From the NCBI GenBank assembly GCA_020726505.1, contig JAHLEZ010000002.1, positions 558,001-622,000 on the forward strand: 64,000 nucleotides of DNA. Reading direction: 5' to 3'. Under the pieces are notes generated by a model. It was given only the letters and a program-made list of their open reading frames with translations, ran no database searches and had not been told where the DNA came from. Position numbers and translations under genes: made by a program. The DNA comes from Leptodontidium sp. MPI-SDFR-AT-0119 (taxonomy: Eukaryota; Ascomycota; Leotiomycetes; Helotiales; Leptodontidiaceae). Position 1 is the first letter of the stretch; every line of letters starts with the position of its first letter. Below are positions 45,200 through 57,399 of this stretch, in pieces.

Positions 45200-45960
45200 A
45201 GAAGGGAACATCCTAACTCGATGCCCTATAAATAGAATTGATACCACCTCCGAGGTATAATACATGAGCATTCCGGGTAACATACACATCCTTATCTCCT
45301 CCATTCTGCATCTGTGATTGGTCGGTCTACACGTAAAAGTCCATCCAATCGGCCGCAGTCTCATTCTTATGCTCCTTTGCGAAGGTCAAACGCCTAAGCT
45401 TGTTGTTGTGTCGAAAGCCATGGTATAAACGGCCTTACAACGTCGATAACCCCTTGATTCAAGGAAAGCGCGTATGGTTGACGCAGAGAATGGAACGTTG
45501 TAATGGGCCGCTAATTGAGAGAGGTTCATACGTCGTATGGCTACAGGGCTAGAGTTAAGAGCTTGAATTAAGAGCCGTTTATGATAGAGACCAAACTTGG
45601 TACAGCGACGTGCTCGACGGCGAGAACGAGTAACTGGGCTGTGGGTAGCAAGACTGACTGTGCCGAGAGAGCAGCCAATTCGCTCTGCAATTGTACTGAG
45701 TTTGACTAGGTGCTTTCCACTAGGTGTCTTTTCATACTGTCTCTAAGCATGAATCTTCGCCCGTTCCGTACATGTGAGGCAGTGATATATTTGCTCATGA
45801 GGAATAACCAGATGCTTTATTTCTTTGTCTTCATCTTCGTAAATTGAGAAAGGTAAAGGTGCAACAAGTCGTGGAGGCCGCTCAACGTTATTGAGGAGGT
45901 GGAGAAACAGGTGGAGAAGAAGAGAAGATAATAGGTTGCAATGGGCTAGCCATTTTAAAT
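45200..45960 (-). mobile_element. Tc1/mariner transposase fragment
   Basis: Minus-strand frames together read as the N-terminal and central parts of a Tc1-type transposase. Helix-turn-helix regions come first (AERIGCSLGTVSLATHSP; LLIQALNSSPVAIRRMNLS), then QLAAHYNVPFSASTIRAFLE and SRGYRRCKAVY. After a frame change the reading is KLRRLTFAKEHKNETAADWM, then DFYV-stop-TDQSQMQ, GGDKDVYVTRNAH. The stop stands where Trp precedes the catalytic Asp in the family. The C-terminal third, with the last catalytic residue, is missing. The copy is dead and truncated. Confidence 0.8.
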
Positions 45961-45995
45961 AGATTTGAGTGTATTTAGGTGTATTTCAGTGCAGA

Positions 45996-46079
45996 GGCCT
46001 TGAGTTTGGGCTCACCGCTTTCATTCAGCCCACGTATTTTGGAGCGGCAGAACCGGGCGGTGAGCCTAAACTTAAGGCC
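45996..46079. repeat. Short inverted repeat, likely terminal repeats of the Tc1-type relic
   Basis: 45996-46018 and 46057-46079 are inverted 23-mers (core GGCTCACCGC) that match at 21 of 23 positions. Both differences are G/A transitions. They flank 38 bp and lie just beyond the 5' end of the Tc1 fragment, so one may be its terminal repeat and the pair may be a small MITE-like foldback. Confidence 0.5.
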
Positions 46080-49000
46080 TGTACCACAGTAAGAAACAAG
46101 TACTAGACTTGTAAATGGAGTTAAAAGATAAAGAAAAGTGAAATCGATAATTGTGCGGACCTTACCTTACGACAGGCTCTATTTACATGCCTTAGTACTT
46201 GCTTCTTCCAAGGGTTTGAGGGTCGAAGCAATTGCTGGAACTACATCAAAACCAGGCCAAGTATATCGAAACTTCGCTGTGAAGGCTGTACAGTACAGGT
46301 GGCTGCTTATCGCTAGTTAGGACAGGTGACAGGAGAGAGACAGGGGAAGGACCATGCTATCGCTCGCTCGCTCGCTCGCTGGCCGGCCCTTCGTTGATTT
46401 TGTCCCCACATCGGTGTTGCAGGCTTGGACGCTTGAGAAGAGTGAGGCAATTTTGATACCTATTTATCGCGCGGCTGTCTCGCATATGAATGAAGTTGTC
46501 AAGTACCTTACCAGTTAATATAGAAACTACACTTTTACTATACACTACTCTAGAAAGTTGAAATCGCGATAGGTGCAACAGTCTACTTGTAGTGTTCGTC
46601 AAGTAGCACAGCGGGGACGGTACTTGTACAGGAAGTAGCTCAGATATCGATGCAGGCGTACATATTACTGTACTGTACCCTTAATCAAGATAGGAAGGTT
46701 AGTTTAGTTTACTTTAGTTCAGTTTATTTTAGTTTCTACCTAGAGTGACTGACGGATAACAGTTCAACCGAACAAGAAGAGAAAAGAGAGGAGAGTTTGA
46801 AACCTTTGCGGGAGTTCGCGCGATAGACATCCTGGTTTATTAGAGGGGTGTCAGCTGTTGGATTTTGGGTTTGCTGCTATGTTTAGTTTAGAGTAGCCTT
46901 TATCTTTTAAGTTTGTGGCTTTTAGCGTTAGTTTTGGTTTTGGTTTTGGTTTCTACTGCCGTTCTGGCTTTGGTTTGGGTCTTTTCTTTCTTTGGTTCGA
47001 GAGTGGAGAATGGCTTGAGCTTGTCGGCATTGGTCTGCTTTGGTACTCCCGCTCCCGTCTTGCTTCTCTGCTGTGCGCTGTGCTGCGGTGCGGTATGCTG
47101 CAGTATGTAAGGGAGTATGTACAGATATGGGGGTTCATGTATATACGGGTACGGTTGTATGCAGGAACAGGAGGGCTCTGACTCGTTGACGCGGATGTTC
47201 CTTTTCAGGCTGAATTGTGGAGTTGTTGGTTCCTCGGTTACTTAGGGGTAGAGTAACTGATCTGCAATCTTGAGAGATAGATAACGAGAGGACTTGATGG
47301 AGTGGGGGTTAGTGAAATAAACCTCCTGCATTGTAGAGAACGTTACTGCTTTGACTGTTACCGATGTTTAACTGACTCTTGTAATCTTGTTTATTATCGT
47401 CAGATGTTGGTCCTTGAAGGTGGAAGTTGTATGCGCATGGAGATTTGATTACCTTCCTTCGGTACAGTACGGGGCTGGACGGGACGGGGTTTCATCGGCT
47501 GTGTGTGGACATGGAACTTGACATGGACGACGCGGCTCTCTGGGAATGATAATCAAGTGATGACATCTTGACGTCGCATCGCTCGCTTTTCATCGTCTGA
47601 TAGTACAGTACTGTAACCATGAATAGATAGCTGGAAATCAGTAAACCCAACTCAGCCCCTTTCCCCCCTCTTCCAAACCCTGCAGCGCTGAGACCTCCGG
47701 ATAAGCTAAGCGAAAGGAGATCGAGGACACCGCAGCAAGCAAGATTTCAAGTGCAGGCGCTAAACCAAACATGCTGCAGTCTCCTGCGCGTTCGGCTGGT
47801 TTGGGTTCGGTTCGATTGTTCACCCCTTGCTTGTATCTCTTCTTAGCCGTTATCGTTCGTTGCCATTGTGGAGACAGAGATGGAGACAGATACGGAGATG
47901 GAGATGGAGATTGGATGGTGCACTCCCTCGCTTCTGGATAGTGCGATCTCGATCTCGCCCACATGGGTACTTAGTCGCTGTATTCATGTGGCGCTGAGAC
48001 ATCCATCTCCAGTGCTGTAAGTGTACGGAGGTAAGCAAAAGCCAAGCCAGAAACTTCTGAAATTTCCCTTTCGGTCGGAGACTCAGTTCACCGGCGTGGC
48101 CGAGGTTACTTTTTCTTCTTCTTTCTTCTTGTGAGTAAAGTGCCTCTTTCTTCTTCTGTATTAGGAGGAGAGGGGCGAGTGTCGGATGACTCGCCTTTTT
48201 CAGGTACCGGTTGCATACTGTACTACTTACTGTACCTGACAAGGTACGACGAACCAGGTACCATCACATCCATCGGCATGGGGGAAGGGGGGGTTGCTCA
48301 GGAACGAACGAACGAACGATGCGGAGAATGTAACGTAAATTTACGGGTACTGCTTTCGCTTCACGGAGGGATGCGGATTTGCGGACTCGATTGAATTGAG
48401 GGGGATCTTGACTTGAGGTGGACAGTAGTGGTGGCGGTGGTCAAACCATTGGTGAAGGAGGGGTTAACAGAAATTTAGACTACTCGTGGAGCTTACTTAC
48501 TTGCTTGATCGCACTATCGAGAGGTTTGGTTCTTCGCCTCACCGCTGTGGATACTGGTGGATATAGTTTCCCTCATCTTTTTCGAGCCGGCCGGCGTGGC
48601 AAAAACTACCAGTCTTTGGTCAGGTACAAGCTCCAAAGGCGGATTCGAGGATATTGGGCCAGTCGGGGGTTTTTAAACGGGGTCGTTGCCGTTAGCCGTC
48701 CTCCCCCTGAATCATCTTGTCTTGGCTTAGCGAACGATAAACTTTCAAGGGAAAGAAAAGAAGGAAAGGAAAGGAAAAAGAAAAGAAAAAGGGTACCGAT
48801 GAACCGAACCGATGTGACAGGAAACGCCTTATTCCCGATGGTACCGTAGATAGACTTTGCGTTAGCAGCTTCTCTGACTTGCTTGGGCTGGATGTTTATT
48901 CGCCCGGTGTTTTGTTTGGTTTGGACTGCGCCCTCTGGATGCCTACCTCTTCTTGTTCTTGTGGGTACAGAGAATCAAAAAACTGAGGAGTCTAATTCCT

Positions 49001-50942
49001 CCACGTGCACAGCAAGGCCGTGCGTAGATATCCATGGTCCCTGGTCGTTCGTGCTTTTTTGAGGTTATCGTCATATCGATTAGATGAATTGGTAAAGTGA
49101 GGTGGCACGGATGTGGAGTAGAACTAGCGGGTACATGCCTTGCCTTGCCTTGCCCTGCCTCGCCTTGCAGGTTGGCTTGATGCCCTTTCGAGTAATACAA
49201 GACGAGAAGGGTAGGTAGATGCAAATTTAGATTTAGATTTAAATAAATCCCCGAGATACTTTCGTTAGTTAGTTCGTCAGGTGGCTGGAGTAGTTCGGCC
49301 GCAAATGTACACCTGATAGAGCGGGATTCTCAGAAGGTTTGGGTATCAGTTTGAAGATGCTTGTGTGACATGTCCTTCTGAGGGAGGGAGGTAGTTATCA
49401 GTGTTAGAGAAGGAAGTAGAGTGAGTAAGTACGTGGAAACAAAAATAAGATGAAGGACTGACTCTGATCGTCATATCATATCATCCAGCGTAGCATCAGA
49501 AGAGAAACTTGAACATCTGCCCATCCATCCATGCATGTATGCATGCATTCCACCCGCCCGCCCATCGAAACTACTTGAATAATCATCCGGTGCTTACATG
49601 GACCGAACGAACACCCTCGAATGAATCCCGACAGCAGCAGCAGCAGCAGCGGCCGTGGTGGTGGTGGTGGTGGGAGTTGATGGCGGCAACCAATCTGCAA
49701 GCAACCACCCCCTCCCTCCACATTCTACCTCCCCCTGCTGTTCCTAGTTCCTGCTGCTGCTGCCCCTGCACGCCCTCAATCCTCACCCGCACACTACATT
49801 GCACACTACAGTACCACTCATGCTTGATGTTTCGAAGTCTGTGAGTTAGTTATAGCTACCGGTGAGTGAGTGCAGCTGCGGGCAGTCAGTCAGTCAGTCA
49901 GTCCAGACCAGGGCAGGCGCAAAGAAAGGCACGTCCTCTCCTGCCAAGCCCACTTCTTCGACTCGCTCAGTGCAGCAAGACATGCATATCCCATCCCTCC
50001 TCTCCTCTCCTCTCCTCTGCTCCTCTGGCCTCCCCTCCCTCGCCCTCCTCTCTCTCTCTCTCTCTCTTTCTCCCGTATCATGTTCGCCCCTCCATCTCCT
50101 CCTCCATCTTCTTCCTCTTCCAGAGAGGCCAATTAAATAATCAACCCAAGTCAGACTAAACCAGGCCTACTTTTGTCGACCGCCGACCTAATCAAGAGCC
50201 GAAGCTCCCTTCCCCCTGGCTGCCTCGCCTCGCCTCACCTCCACCTAACTTCACTTCACTTCACTCCACTCACCTGCACCCACTACTCACTCCTCCTTAC
50301 TTACTCTCCCTACTCCTCAATCTCAATCTCAACACCAACCACCACCGCCGCCGCCCAGCTTCTGTTGTTACGCCCGCCCGCACATCTCGTCATTCCTTTC
50401 CCTACTTAGGTCGCTGAATCATCGCCGATTGACTGCAGCTCATGCCAGACGCCGCAATCTGCATCAACCTCCAACCGGAAACATATACATTCCGTCCTCT
50501 TTGCGACAATCGCGCCAGCCTTCGAACATTTCTCAACGTTACGAATACCTCGACCATCCTGTCCCGAGACTCGAATTGAAGGAGCAAACACCTATTCTGT
50601 ACTCGTCCCCGACTCTAATCGAAATCGCTGGTCGACGTCAAGACGCAAGCCGTCAGCTTCAAAAGCATCACATCCCCCTCTCCAAATCCACGAGTGCACG
50701 ATAATACCCACCAGCACCATTTACGCCCGTCGAAGCGTCCGAAATTTTCTCAAGCGTCCCAATTACCATATTATCTATTCGTTGGCGCTCCCGTCTACCG
50801 CTGCCATAATTTCTTGTTCTTTGTTCGCGCGGCGAGACAAATACTTCGAACGTCTGCGAAACTCGGCCAGGGCGAGCGAGCATCCTGAAACCTCGACATC
50901 AATTACATCTCTCAACCACCATCGCACTCGGCAAGTGCGACT
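46080..50942. other. Long gene-poor interval with microsatellites, upstream of RasGAP
   Basis: No domain-bearing frame is seen in 4.9 kb. Simple repeats include CTCG at about 46358-46380, CAG at about 49632-49650 followed by GTG at 49656-49673, CAGT at about 49883-49902, CT at about 50048-50069, and CTTCACTT-type runs. Several GTACCGGTACC-like and TACTGTACTG motifs recur at 44898, 46670, 47606 and 48220. The last 1.5 kb is C/T-rich with many short open frames, consistent with a long 5' leader of the RasGAP gene. Confidence 0.4.
49632..49673. repeat. CAG and GTG trinucleotide microsatellites
   Basis: Six CAG units in a row are followed a few bases later by six GTG units. Minus-strand and plus-strand translations give short homopolymers only. 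Confidence 0.8.
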
Positions 50943-53483
50943 ATGAGCGTCATGCTTCAGACCCCTTCGCGGGCGTCAACAGCTTCCTCTTCCTCCTTTC
51001 AACCAGTCTCACGCCAGAACACAATGTCGTCGCACGATGGAGGGAGGTCTGTTCGCCAGTCGAAGCGATATTCCATGACTACGCTGTATATGTCCATGTC
51101 CGCGAATGAGAAGGATTTGGAAATTGAAGATGACTTGGCCAAAGGTATTTCGCAGATTTAGATGCGAGGTGAGATGATCAGATGCTAATTGTTTCTCCAG
51201 CCCAAAAGATCCTCCGCGACCTCAAATCGAAGATCTCGTCCCAATCGAAGAAGAATTTCGTATTGGAGAAGGATGTCAGATATCTAGACTCACGAATTGC
51301 CTTGTTAATTCAGAATCGCATGGCTTTGGAGGAGGTAAGGAGATGCAGCTCAAAGTAGAATTTCTAGGCTGACAATGCGCAGCAAAATGAAGTCGCAAGC
51401 CATCTTGAAGATGCTGCTGATCTGCAGGAAGGTTTCTTCCCGAATGACGAGAAGACGCAGAAATATGGAAATCTGCTGTTCCTTTTGCAATCCGAGCCTC
51501 GACATATCGCACATCTCTGCCGGCTGGTCACAATGGCCGAAATTGACTCACTCCTACAGACCGTTATGTTCACAATTTACGGAAACCAATACGAGAGCCG
51601 TGAAGAGCACCTTCTGTTGACTATGTTCCAGGTATATAGGGCTAGTTTGGCATGCATTTCCTTGACTAACTGGCTTCTAGTCCGTGTTAACTTATCAATT
51701 CGACAATACCCCCGAATACTCCTCCCTACTTCGAGCAAACACCCCAGTATCTCGAATGATGACCACATATACCCGACGTGGGCCTGGGCAGAGCTACCTC
51801 AAGACAGTTTTGGCTGATCGGATCAATGGGCTTATCGAGTTGAAGGATCTTGACCTCGAGATCAACCCACTGAAAGTATACGAGCGGATGATCGAGCAGA
51901 TCGAAGAGGATACCGGCAGCCTCCCAGCGTCCTTACCTAGAGGGGTGACCGCTGAGCAAGCGGCTGAGAATTCACAAGTCCAGGCAATCATCGAGCCGAG
52001 ATTGACAATGTTGATGGAGATTGCGAATGGCTTCCTAACGACAATCATTGACGGACTAGAAGAAACCCCATATGGCATCAGATGGATCTGCAAGCAGATC
52101 AGAAGTCTTACCAAGCGAAAGTACCCCCGACGCCAACGACCAGGTCATTTGCACCCTCATCGGTGGATTCTTCTTCCTTCGATTCATCAACCCCGCGATC
52201 GTCACACCTAAATCCTACATGCTCATCGATGGAACCCCGGCAGAAAAGCCAAGGCGGACATTGACTCTGATTGCCAAAATGCTCCAGAATCTTGCCAATA
52301 AGCCTTCGTATGCTAAGGAACCATACATGGCCAAACTCCAACCATTCATTCAACAGAACAAGGAGCGTGTGAACAAGTTTATGCTTGATCTTTGCGAAGT
52401 CCAGGATTTCTACGAGAGCTTGGAAATGGACAACTACGTTGCGCTGTCGAAGAAGGATTTGGAGCTCTCCATTACGCTGAACGAAGTCTACGCCACCCAC
52501 GCCCTCTTGGAGAAACACAGTACCGAATTGAACAAGGATGAGAATTCTCACTTGGCCGTTATTTTGAACGACCTTGGGCAGGCACCAGCTCAGTTGCCAC
52601 GAAAGGAGAACAGAGCCATAAATCTGCCACTTTTCAGCAAGTGGGAAACCGCAATCGACGATCTTACAGCAGCGCTCGACATCACTCAAGAAGAGGTCTA
52701 TTTCATGGAGGCCAAATCCACCTTTGTTCAAATCATGCGTTCAATACCGACCAATAGTGCTGTTGCGCGGAGACCACTTCGCCTCGAGCGAGTTGCTGAT
52801 GCCGCAGCTACATCAAGAAACGATGCAGTAATGGTACGGAAGGGTATACGTGCAATGGAACTTCTCAGTCAACTGCAGGAATTGCAAGTGATTGATAAAT
52901 CCGATCAGTTCAGTCTCCTTCGTGACGAGGTTGAGCAGGAGCTCCAGCATCTCGGCTCGCTTAAGGACGGCGTTGTTGTGGAGACTCAGAAGCTTGAGGA
53001 GGTGTTCAAGACTATCCGTGACCACAACACGTATCTTGTTGGTCAACTCGAGACGTACAAGAGCTACCTGCACAATGTTCGAAGCCAGAGTGAAGGCACC
53101 AGGAGGAAACAACAGAAGCATCAAGTGCTAGGGCCGTACAAATTCACCCATCAAGCACTGGAGAAAGAGGGTGTCATCCAGAAGAGCAACGTACCGGATA
53201 ACCGGAGAGCTAATATCTATTTCAATTTCACGAGTCCTTTGCCTGGGACTTTTGTCATCTCACTCCATTATAAAGGTATGCCTTATGAAACGCCTTGGCG
53301 AGATCAAACTGACAATCGACAGGTCGCAATCGTGGACTTCTAGAACTTGATCTCAAGCTCGATGATCTCCTGGAAATGCAGAAGGATAACCAAGAGGATC
53401 TCGATCTTGAATACGTCCAGTTCAACGTGCCTAAAGTCTTGGCGCTTTTGAACAAGCGATTTGCCAGAAAAAAGGGATGGTAA
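50943..53483 (+). CDS. Ras GTPase-activating protein of the SAR1/IQGAP-like type, one-base frameshift in this sequence
   Basis: The exons are 50943-51144, 51201-51334, 51383-51631, 51681-53275 and 53323-53483. The product would be about 779 residues and would stimulate GTP hydrolysis by Ras at the cytoplasmic membrane face. A coiled coil ([20 protein letters not shown]) precedes the RasGAP domain ([39 protein letters not shown]) and a RasGAP_C domain ([20 protein letters not shown] to [20 protein letters not shown]). At 52124-52128 a run of five C breaks the frame. With four C the protein reads ...[20 protein letters not shown], which is the conserved form, and only then do exon lengths sum to a multiple of three. 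As given, translation would end at 52211. The 1.1 kb after the break is fully open and conserved, so a sequencing or assembly error is the simplest explanation. Confidence 0.88.
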
Positions 53484-54661
53484 ACGACATGTCTTCTCTA
53501 GTTTTCGACTCGGGCGCGTTAGGGATTCTCTTCTGCAGGAGGGTTGTACGATGTTAGGTATTTGGGTTAGGCTATGACGTTAATTTGAGGGTGGGTGAAG
53601 GGAAAGAATGGCCAATGTAGGATGGAATGGAATGGATGGGAGGGATGGGACGATCATGGCTTGGCTTGGCTCGGCTTGGGATTTTTGGGATGGGGAGGAG
53701 TTTAGTCGATCGAGCTTTGTTTTGTTTACACTATGATATCCGGCGGACTTTGACTAGTTCGGATTCCAACTCTTGTTATTTATGAGTAGCCAGGCAGGCG
53801 GGCGGGGCGGGGCGAGGCGAGTCGGGCGATGCAAGCAAGGCAGGCTAGGCAAGGCAAGGCAAGGCAGGCAGGCGTATTTTAGTTGCTTGATTGTTGTGAT
53901 TGATTGGTTGGTTGATTGATGAACGAACAAACGAATGAATTATTTAATTCGATACCACCCTTTCCTTTTCCTTTTCCTTTTTGAACCTGAGAAGGGTGCA
54001 ATTTTGTTGTCACTGACCGGCTTTTATACCTTGAACCTAAACCTCACCTACCTATTTATCTCCTCCTTTACATTCAGATGAGCAGACAGAAGAGAATACT
54101 GTGTGTGTGATATAAAATGATGGATTATCCTCAGAAGGCCAGCCAGCTTTACTAGCCGAAAGCCGGAAAAGGTAGGTACTGCAGGTTTCTGTATCCAACT
54201 ACGTACAGCACATCTCTCTATCTATCTTCATCTCCTTCCTACCCCTTCCCCCGAGTAGGAATATCCTTTGTTAGCGATTTTCGTGGGTGGTGTGATCCGG
54301 CTTGAAAGACTATATAGATGATCTCTTTGGTCTTGGAAGATTTCCTTCTTGGATGGATGGGTCTTCGAGGGGTACGATTTTGTCTTCTAGGTAATCAGTC
54401 ATGCACGAAGCGGATTTCAGGTCGTTGAGTCGAGTTTCGCAAAGATGATATGTCCGTGGCATCAGACAGTGAGCACTCCATGGAGGCAGCCGACTATCCT
54501 TTGGCGTGACAGGTAGGTGCAGCAAGGTCTGGAACTGGGATTGGCAAGACACAGAATAGAGGAAACATTTCTGGCTCGCTTACTGACGGAGCAGCCCCAA
54601 AGTCCTCGATTTATTTCCTCGTGGGTTTTGGTTCAGCTCAAGGAAGGACAACCAAGGTAGA
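53484..54661. other. Intergenic with GGCAA-type simple repeats
   Basis: Repeats of the GGCAA/GGCTT kind occur at about 53663-53680 and 53830-53872. A short minus-strand frame at 54310-54552 has no domain. This is the convergent 3' flank of RasGAP and the HET gene. Confidence 0.4.
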
Positions 54662-56927
54662 TCAGGTGAGTTCGAAATCCCTCTCCTCAAACATGCCAAC
54701 TGCCTGCCCATCCATAAATTCAGGAACAGAGACCTCCCCTAGAACCTTGAAGGAACCCTGATCCAGCGGATCGGCACGCAGTGCCACTAGAGTCGGACAG
54801 CCATACAAGGCCACTATGATATCTCCTGCTTGGCAGAAAGGGTAACATTTTCCGAACACAGGGCCGCGTGGTAGCCGCGCATCTGCAATACCGGGCACTG
54901 GAGACGCGAGGTTTAGAGAGAACAGAGCTTCGTTGTCCATCAAGTTAAGCAGCCTCTCAACATCGTTTTTGCCGGGTTGATCATCTTGAGCCGAAGACGT
55001 ACAGTGGTGTATAAACGTTGCTTCATCCATGGCGGCTAGGGCTTCGTAGCGGGCATTGTCAGTCAGGGCTGCATAGAGACCCTTCAGACGTTCTGGAAGG
55101 GAACTCGAGGATGAAGAGTGAGAAGTTCTCGAAGGATCAACTGCATTGGGTGCATCAGAGGCAAGGCTTGCGAAATCCCCTATGGTGAGGCCATCTGAAC
55201 TGTTGACGTTTGTCGAGCATAGTGGGAGAAGTTTGATGATTGTTCCAACATGCATGCCTTTGCAAGCTAAGACATCATTATGTCTAGAGACCGAGAAAAC
55301 GGCTTGGGTGTGCCCACTGGGATTATATTCGACGCCACCACGAAGGCTCTCGTGTGCTTCGTTCAGGCATCTAACTAAATTGCGAAATAGTAAGCAATCG
55401 CATAGTCGACTTGAATTTCGTTCCTCATCCAGTGTCATCAAGCATGTCCATCACTGCAGGAACAGAAGAAAATTATGCAGACTTACAGTCTCGTACCCAC
55501 GATGGAAGTGTCGACAAATTGTGCTGACTTTTTGTACACTGACATGAAAACCTCGAAGGACTGATAATGAGGGACAAGTCTCGGTCTCGGTCTAGAATCT
55601 GCCGGACAGAATCCTGGTACACCGCATCTGCATCTAAGGTGTAGTCAACCTGAATCCCGTAATTTTTGTTTCGTCCGAGACCTAGAAGGCCGTATATTTT
55701 GTCGCGTGGGTCACTACACTTGTGCTCACGGAAAACCATTAAAATGGCTGATAGGGTTGTCCGTTCGTTGTAAAGATACCGAGCTTGGATGGTTCGAATA
55801 GCGGGCAGGAGTTCCCCTGTCCTGAAAACGACTAGTCCCAGCTTCCGAATCATCTTATTCTCGATATCCTTAGCGTGGCGTACAAACCATGCTAGTGGAA
55901 CAGAGTTGATGGTGCGCAACCCAACGTGGACGGTACATTGTTGGGCGAGTATAAACTCTTGAACGATCCAGAGTCTGTGCCAGTACGCTTTGTCGCATAT
56001 TAGCGACAATGTCTTCCAACGAGACTCAAAGGTCTGATCGGGTAGCATTTTGCGGAACTCAGTTTCTAGCTCGGTATCGGCGCTTCCTTTGAGTTTGGAG
56101 TAGCAAGATTCCACCATATCGACACAATCCTCAGTATCTGGGACTTCAAGACCAGTCCACGAATGGACACACTGGGCATTTTGGTAGAGTGAACCCATCA
56201 ACTGTACCTGTTGATTGCGTTCCACAACGTCCAGTTGATTAATGCACAGAGCATCTATCCCTGCACATTTCACCGAATCAGCAATTCTCTGAGGAAGCTT
56301 AGGCGAATCGGTCTGATTTCAAAGTTGAGGAGTTTCGAGTGACTCTGTAGGCCAAAGCGGATAAGTCCAAAACTTACAGATAGGATTTTCATAAGTGAAA
56401 TGAGTATGCTTCTCTTTATCTAGCTTCTCTCCAAACTCCCCAACCTCCGAATCTGGATGGCTCTTAAACCAATTCGCACCTCTCCTCAAATGCCACAAAG
56501 CAACCCAAAGATTCGGCGTGACCTCCACAGCCTGACCATCTAAGAAGATAAATCCACTAATCAAGACTTTCTTCTTACGCTTCACATCATCTGGATCCTC
56601 GAAACTCTGGCCGAGACTTTCGTCATCCCACATGTAGCTCAAGGCGTGATACGTTGGTTTGTCATCGAGGGAGACATGGCTCAGAACGCAGCTGATAGGA
56701 TCGGGGCCTAGGAGGAGGGAGCCTGGCTGTTCGGGGAGAATGTGGAGGAGACGGATTTCTCGAGTTGAGGGAGAGAGAGGGTGGTATATGTCTATCTTTG
56801 CGAGTTGTGTTTTGGATTTTTGGGAGGAGACTGAGGAGGCTTTGGTTGTTGGGACGGAGCGGCTTGGGGAGACACGGCGGCCGAAGCGCAACTTGCGTAG
56901 GCGGGAGGTGATGTTTGAGTCTGCCAT
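54662..56927 (-). CDS. HET-domain (heterokaryon incompatibility) protein
   Basis: Three exons (56927-56378, 56260-55487, 55374-54662) encode 678 residues in frame. The HET domain is visible in its three blocks: YHALSYMWDDE (about 92-102), then after a spacer VTPNLWVALWHLRRG, then across intron 1 IWIDALCINQLDVVERNQQV and LMGSLYQNAQCVHSWTG. It is followed by WHRLWIVQEFILAQ. The C-terminal part holds DPRDKIYGLLGL, LPSWVRDF and CKGMHVGTI, the usual tail of this family. HET proteins can take part in non-self recognition and cell death after hyphal fusion, but most are uncharacterised. The 5' leader encodes a basic Ser-rich N-terminus. Intron 2 is placed by phase and is less certain than intron 1. 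Confidence 0.85.
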
Positions 56928-57399
56928 GATGAGAAGTGGTGATGTTGATGTTGATGTTGGACTGAAGTTAAGAGAGAAGTTGGGGAAGAGGGGCAGGGCA
57001 GGGCTGGTGTGAGGGGTGCAGGTGGTTGGCCATGCAGACCCTGGTCATGTGGCGACACGTGATAATTCTGTGCAATGTTTAATTGGGTAGCGACCACTTA
57101 CTCAGGTTGGCTGCTGTTACAACTATAGCTTGGTATTCGATAGTACCAAGCCTATTTCCTGCGTAAGCAGAAACCGTAAAGCAGCAGGATCTGGAGGGAA
57201 GATCTTACATTGACTGCAAGTCGCTTAAGTCTGAAGTCAGGAGTTGTTAGCAAAAGTCAACATGTGCATGCGATTCTTGAAATCTCATTTTGACTCAGGT
57301 ACACTAAGCTATCATAGGGTATACCGTTCAAACAGTAGCTGTGTCCCTGCTATAGAGTAAGCAAATGCAAATAGATGGCTCTCCCAATTTGGACCAAGC
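56928..57399. other. Intergenic, HET gene promoter
   Basis: There is a GATGTTGATGTTGATGTT repeat at about 56940-56958. No gene is seen. Confidence 0.4.
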
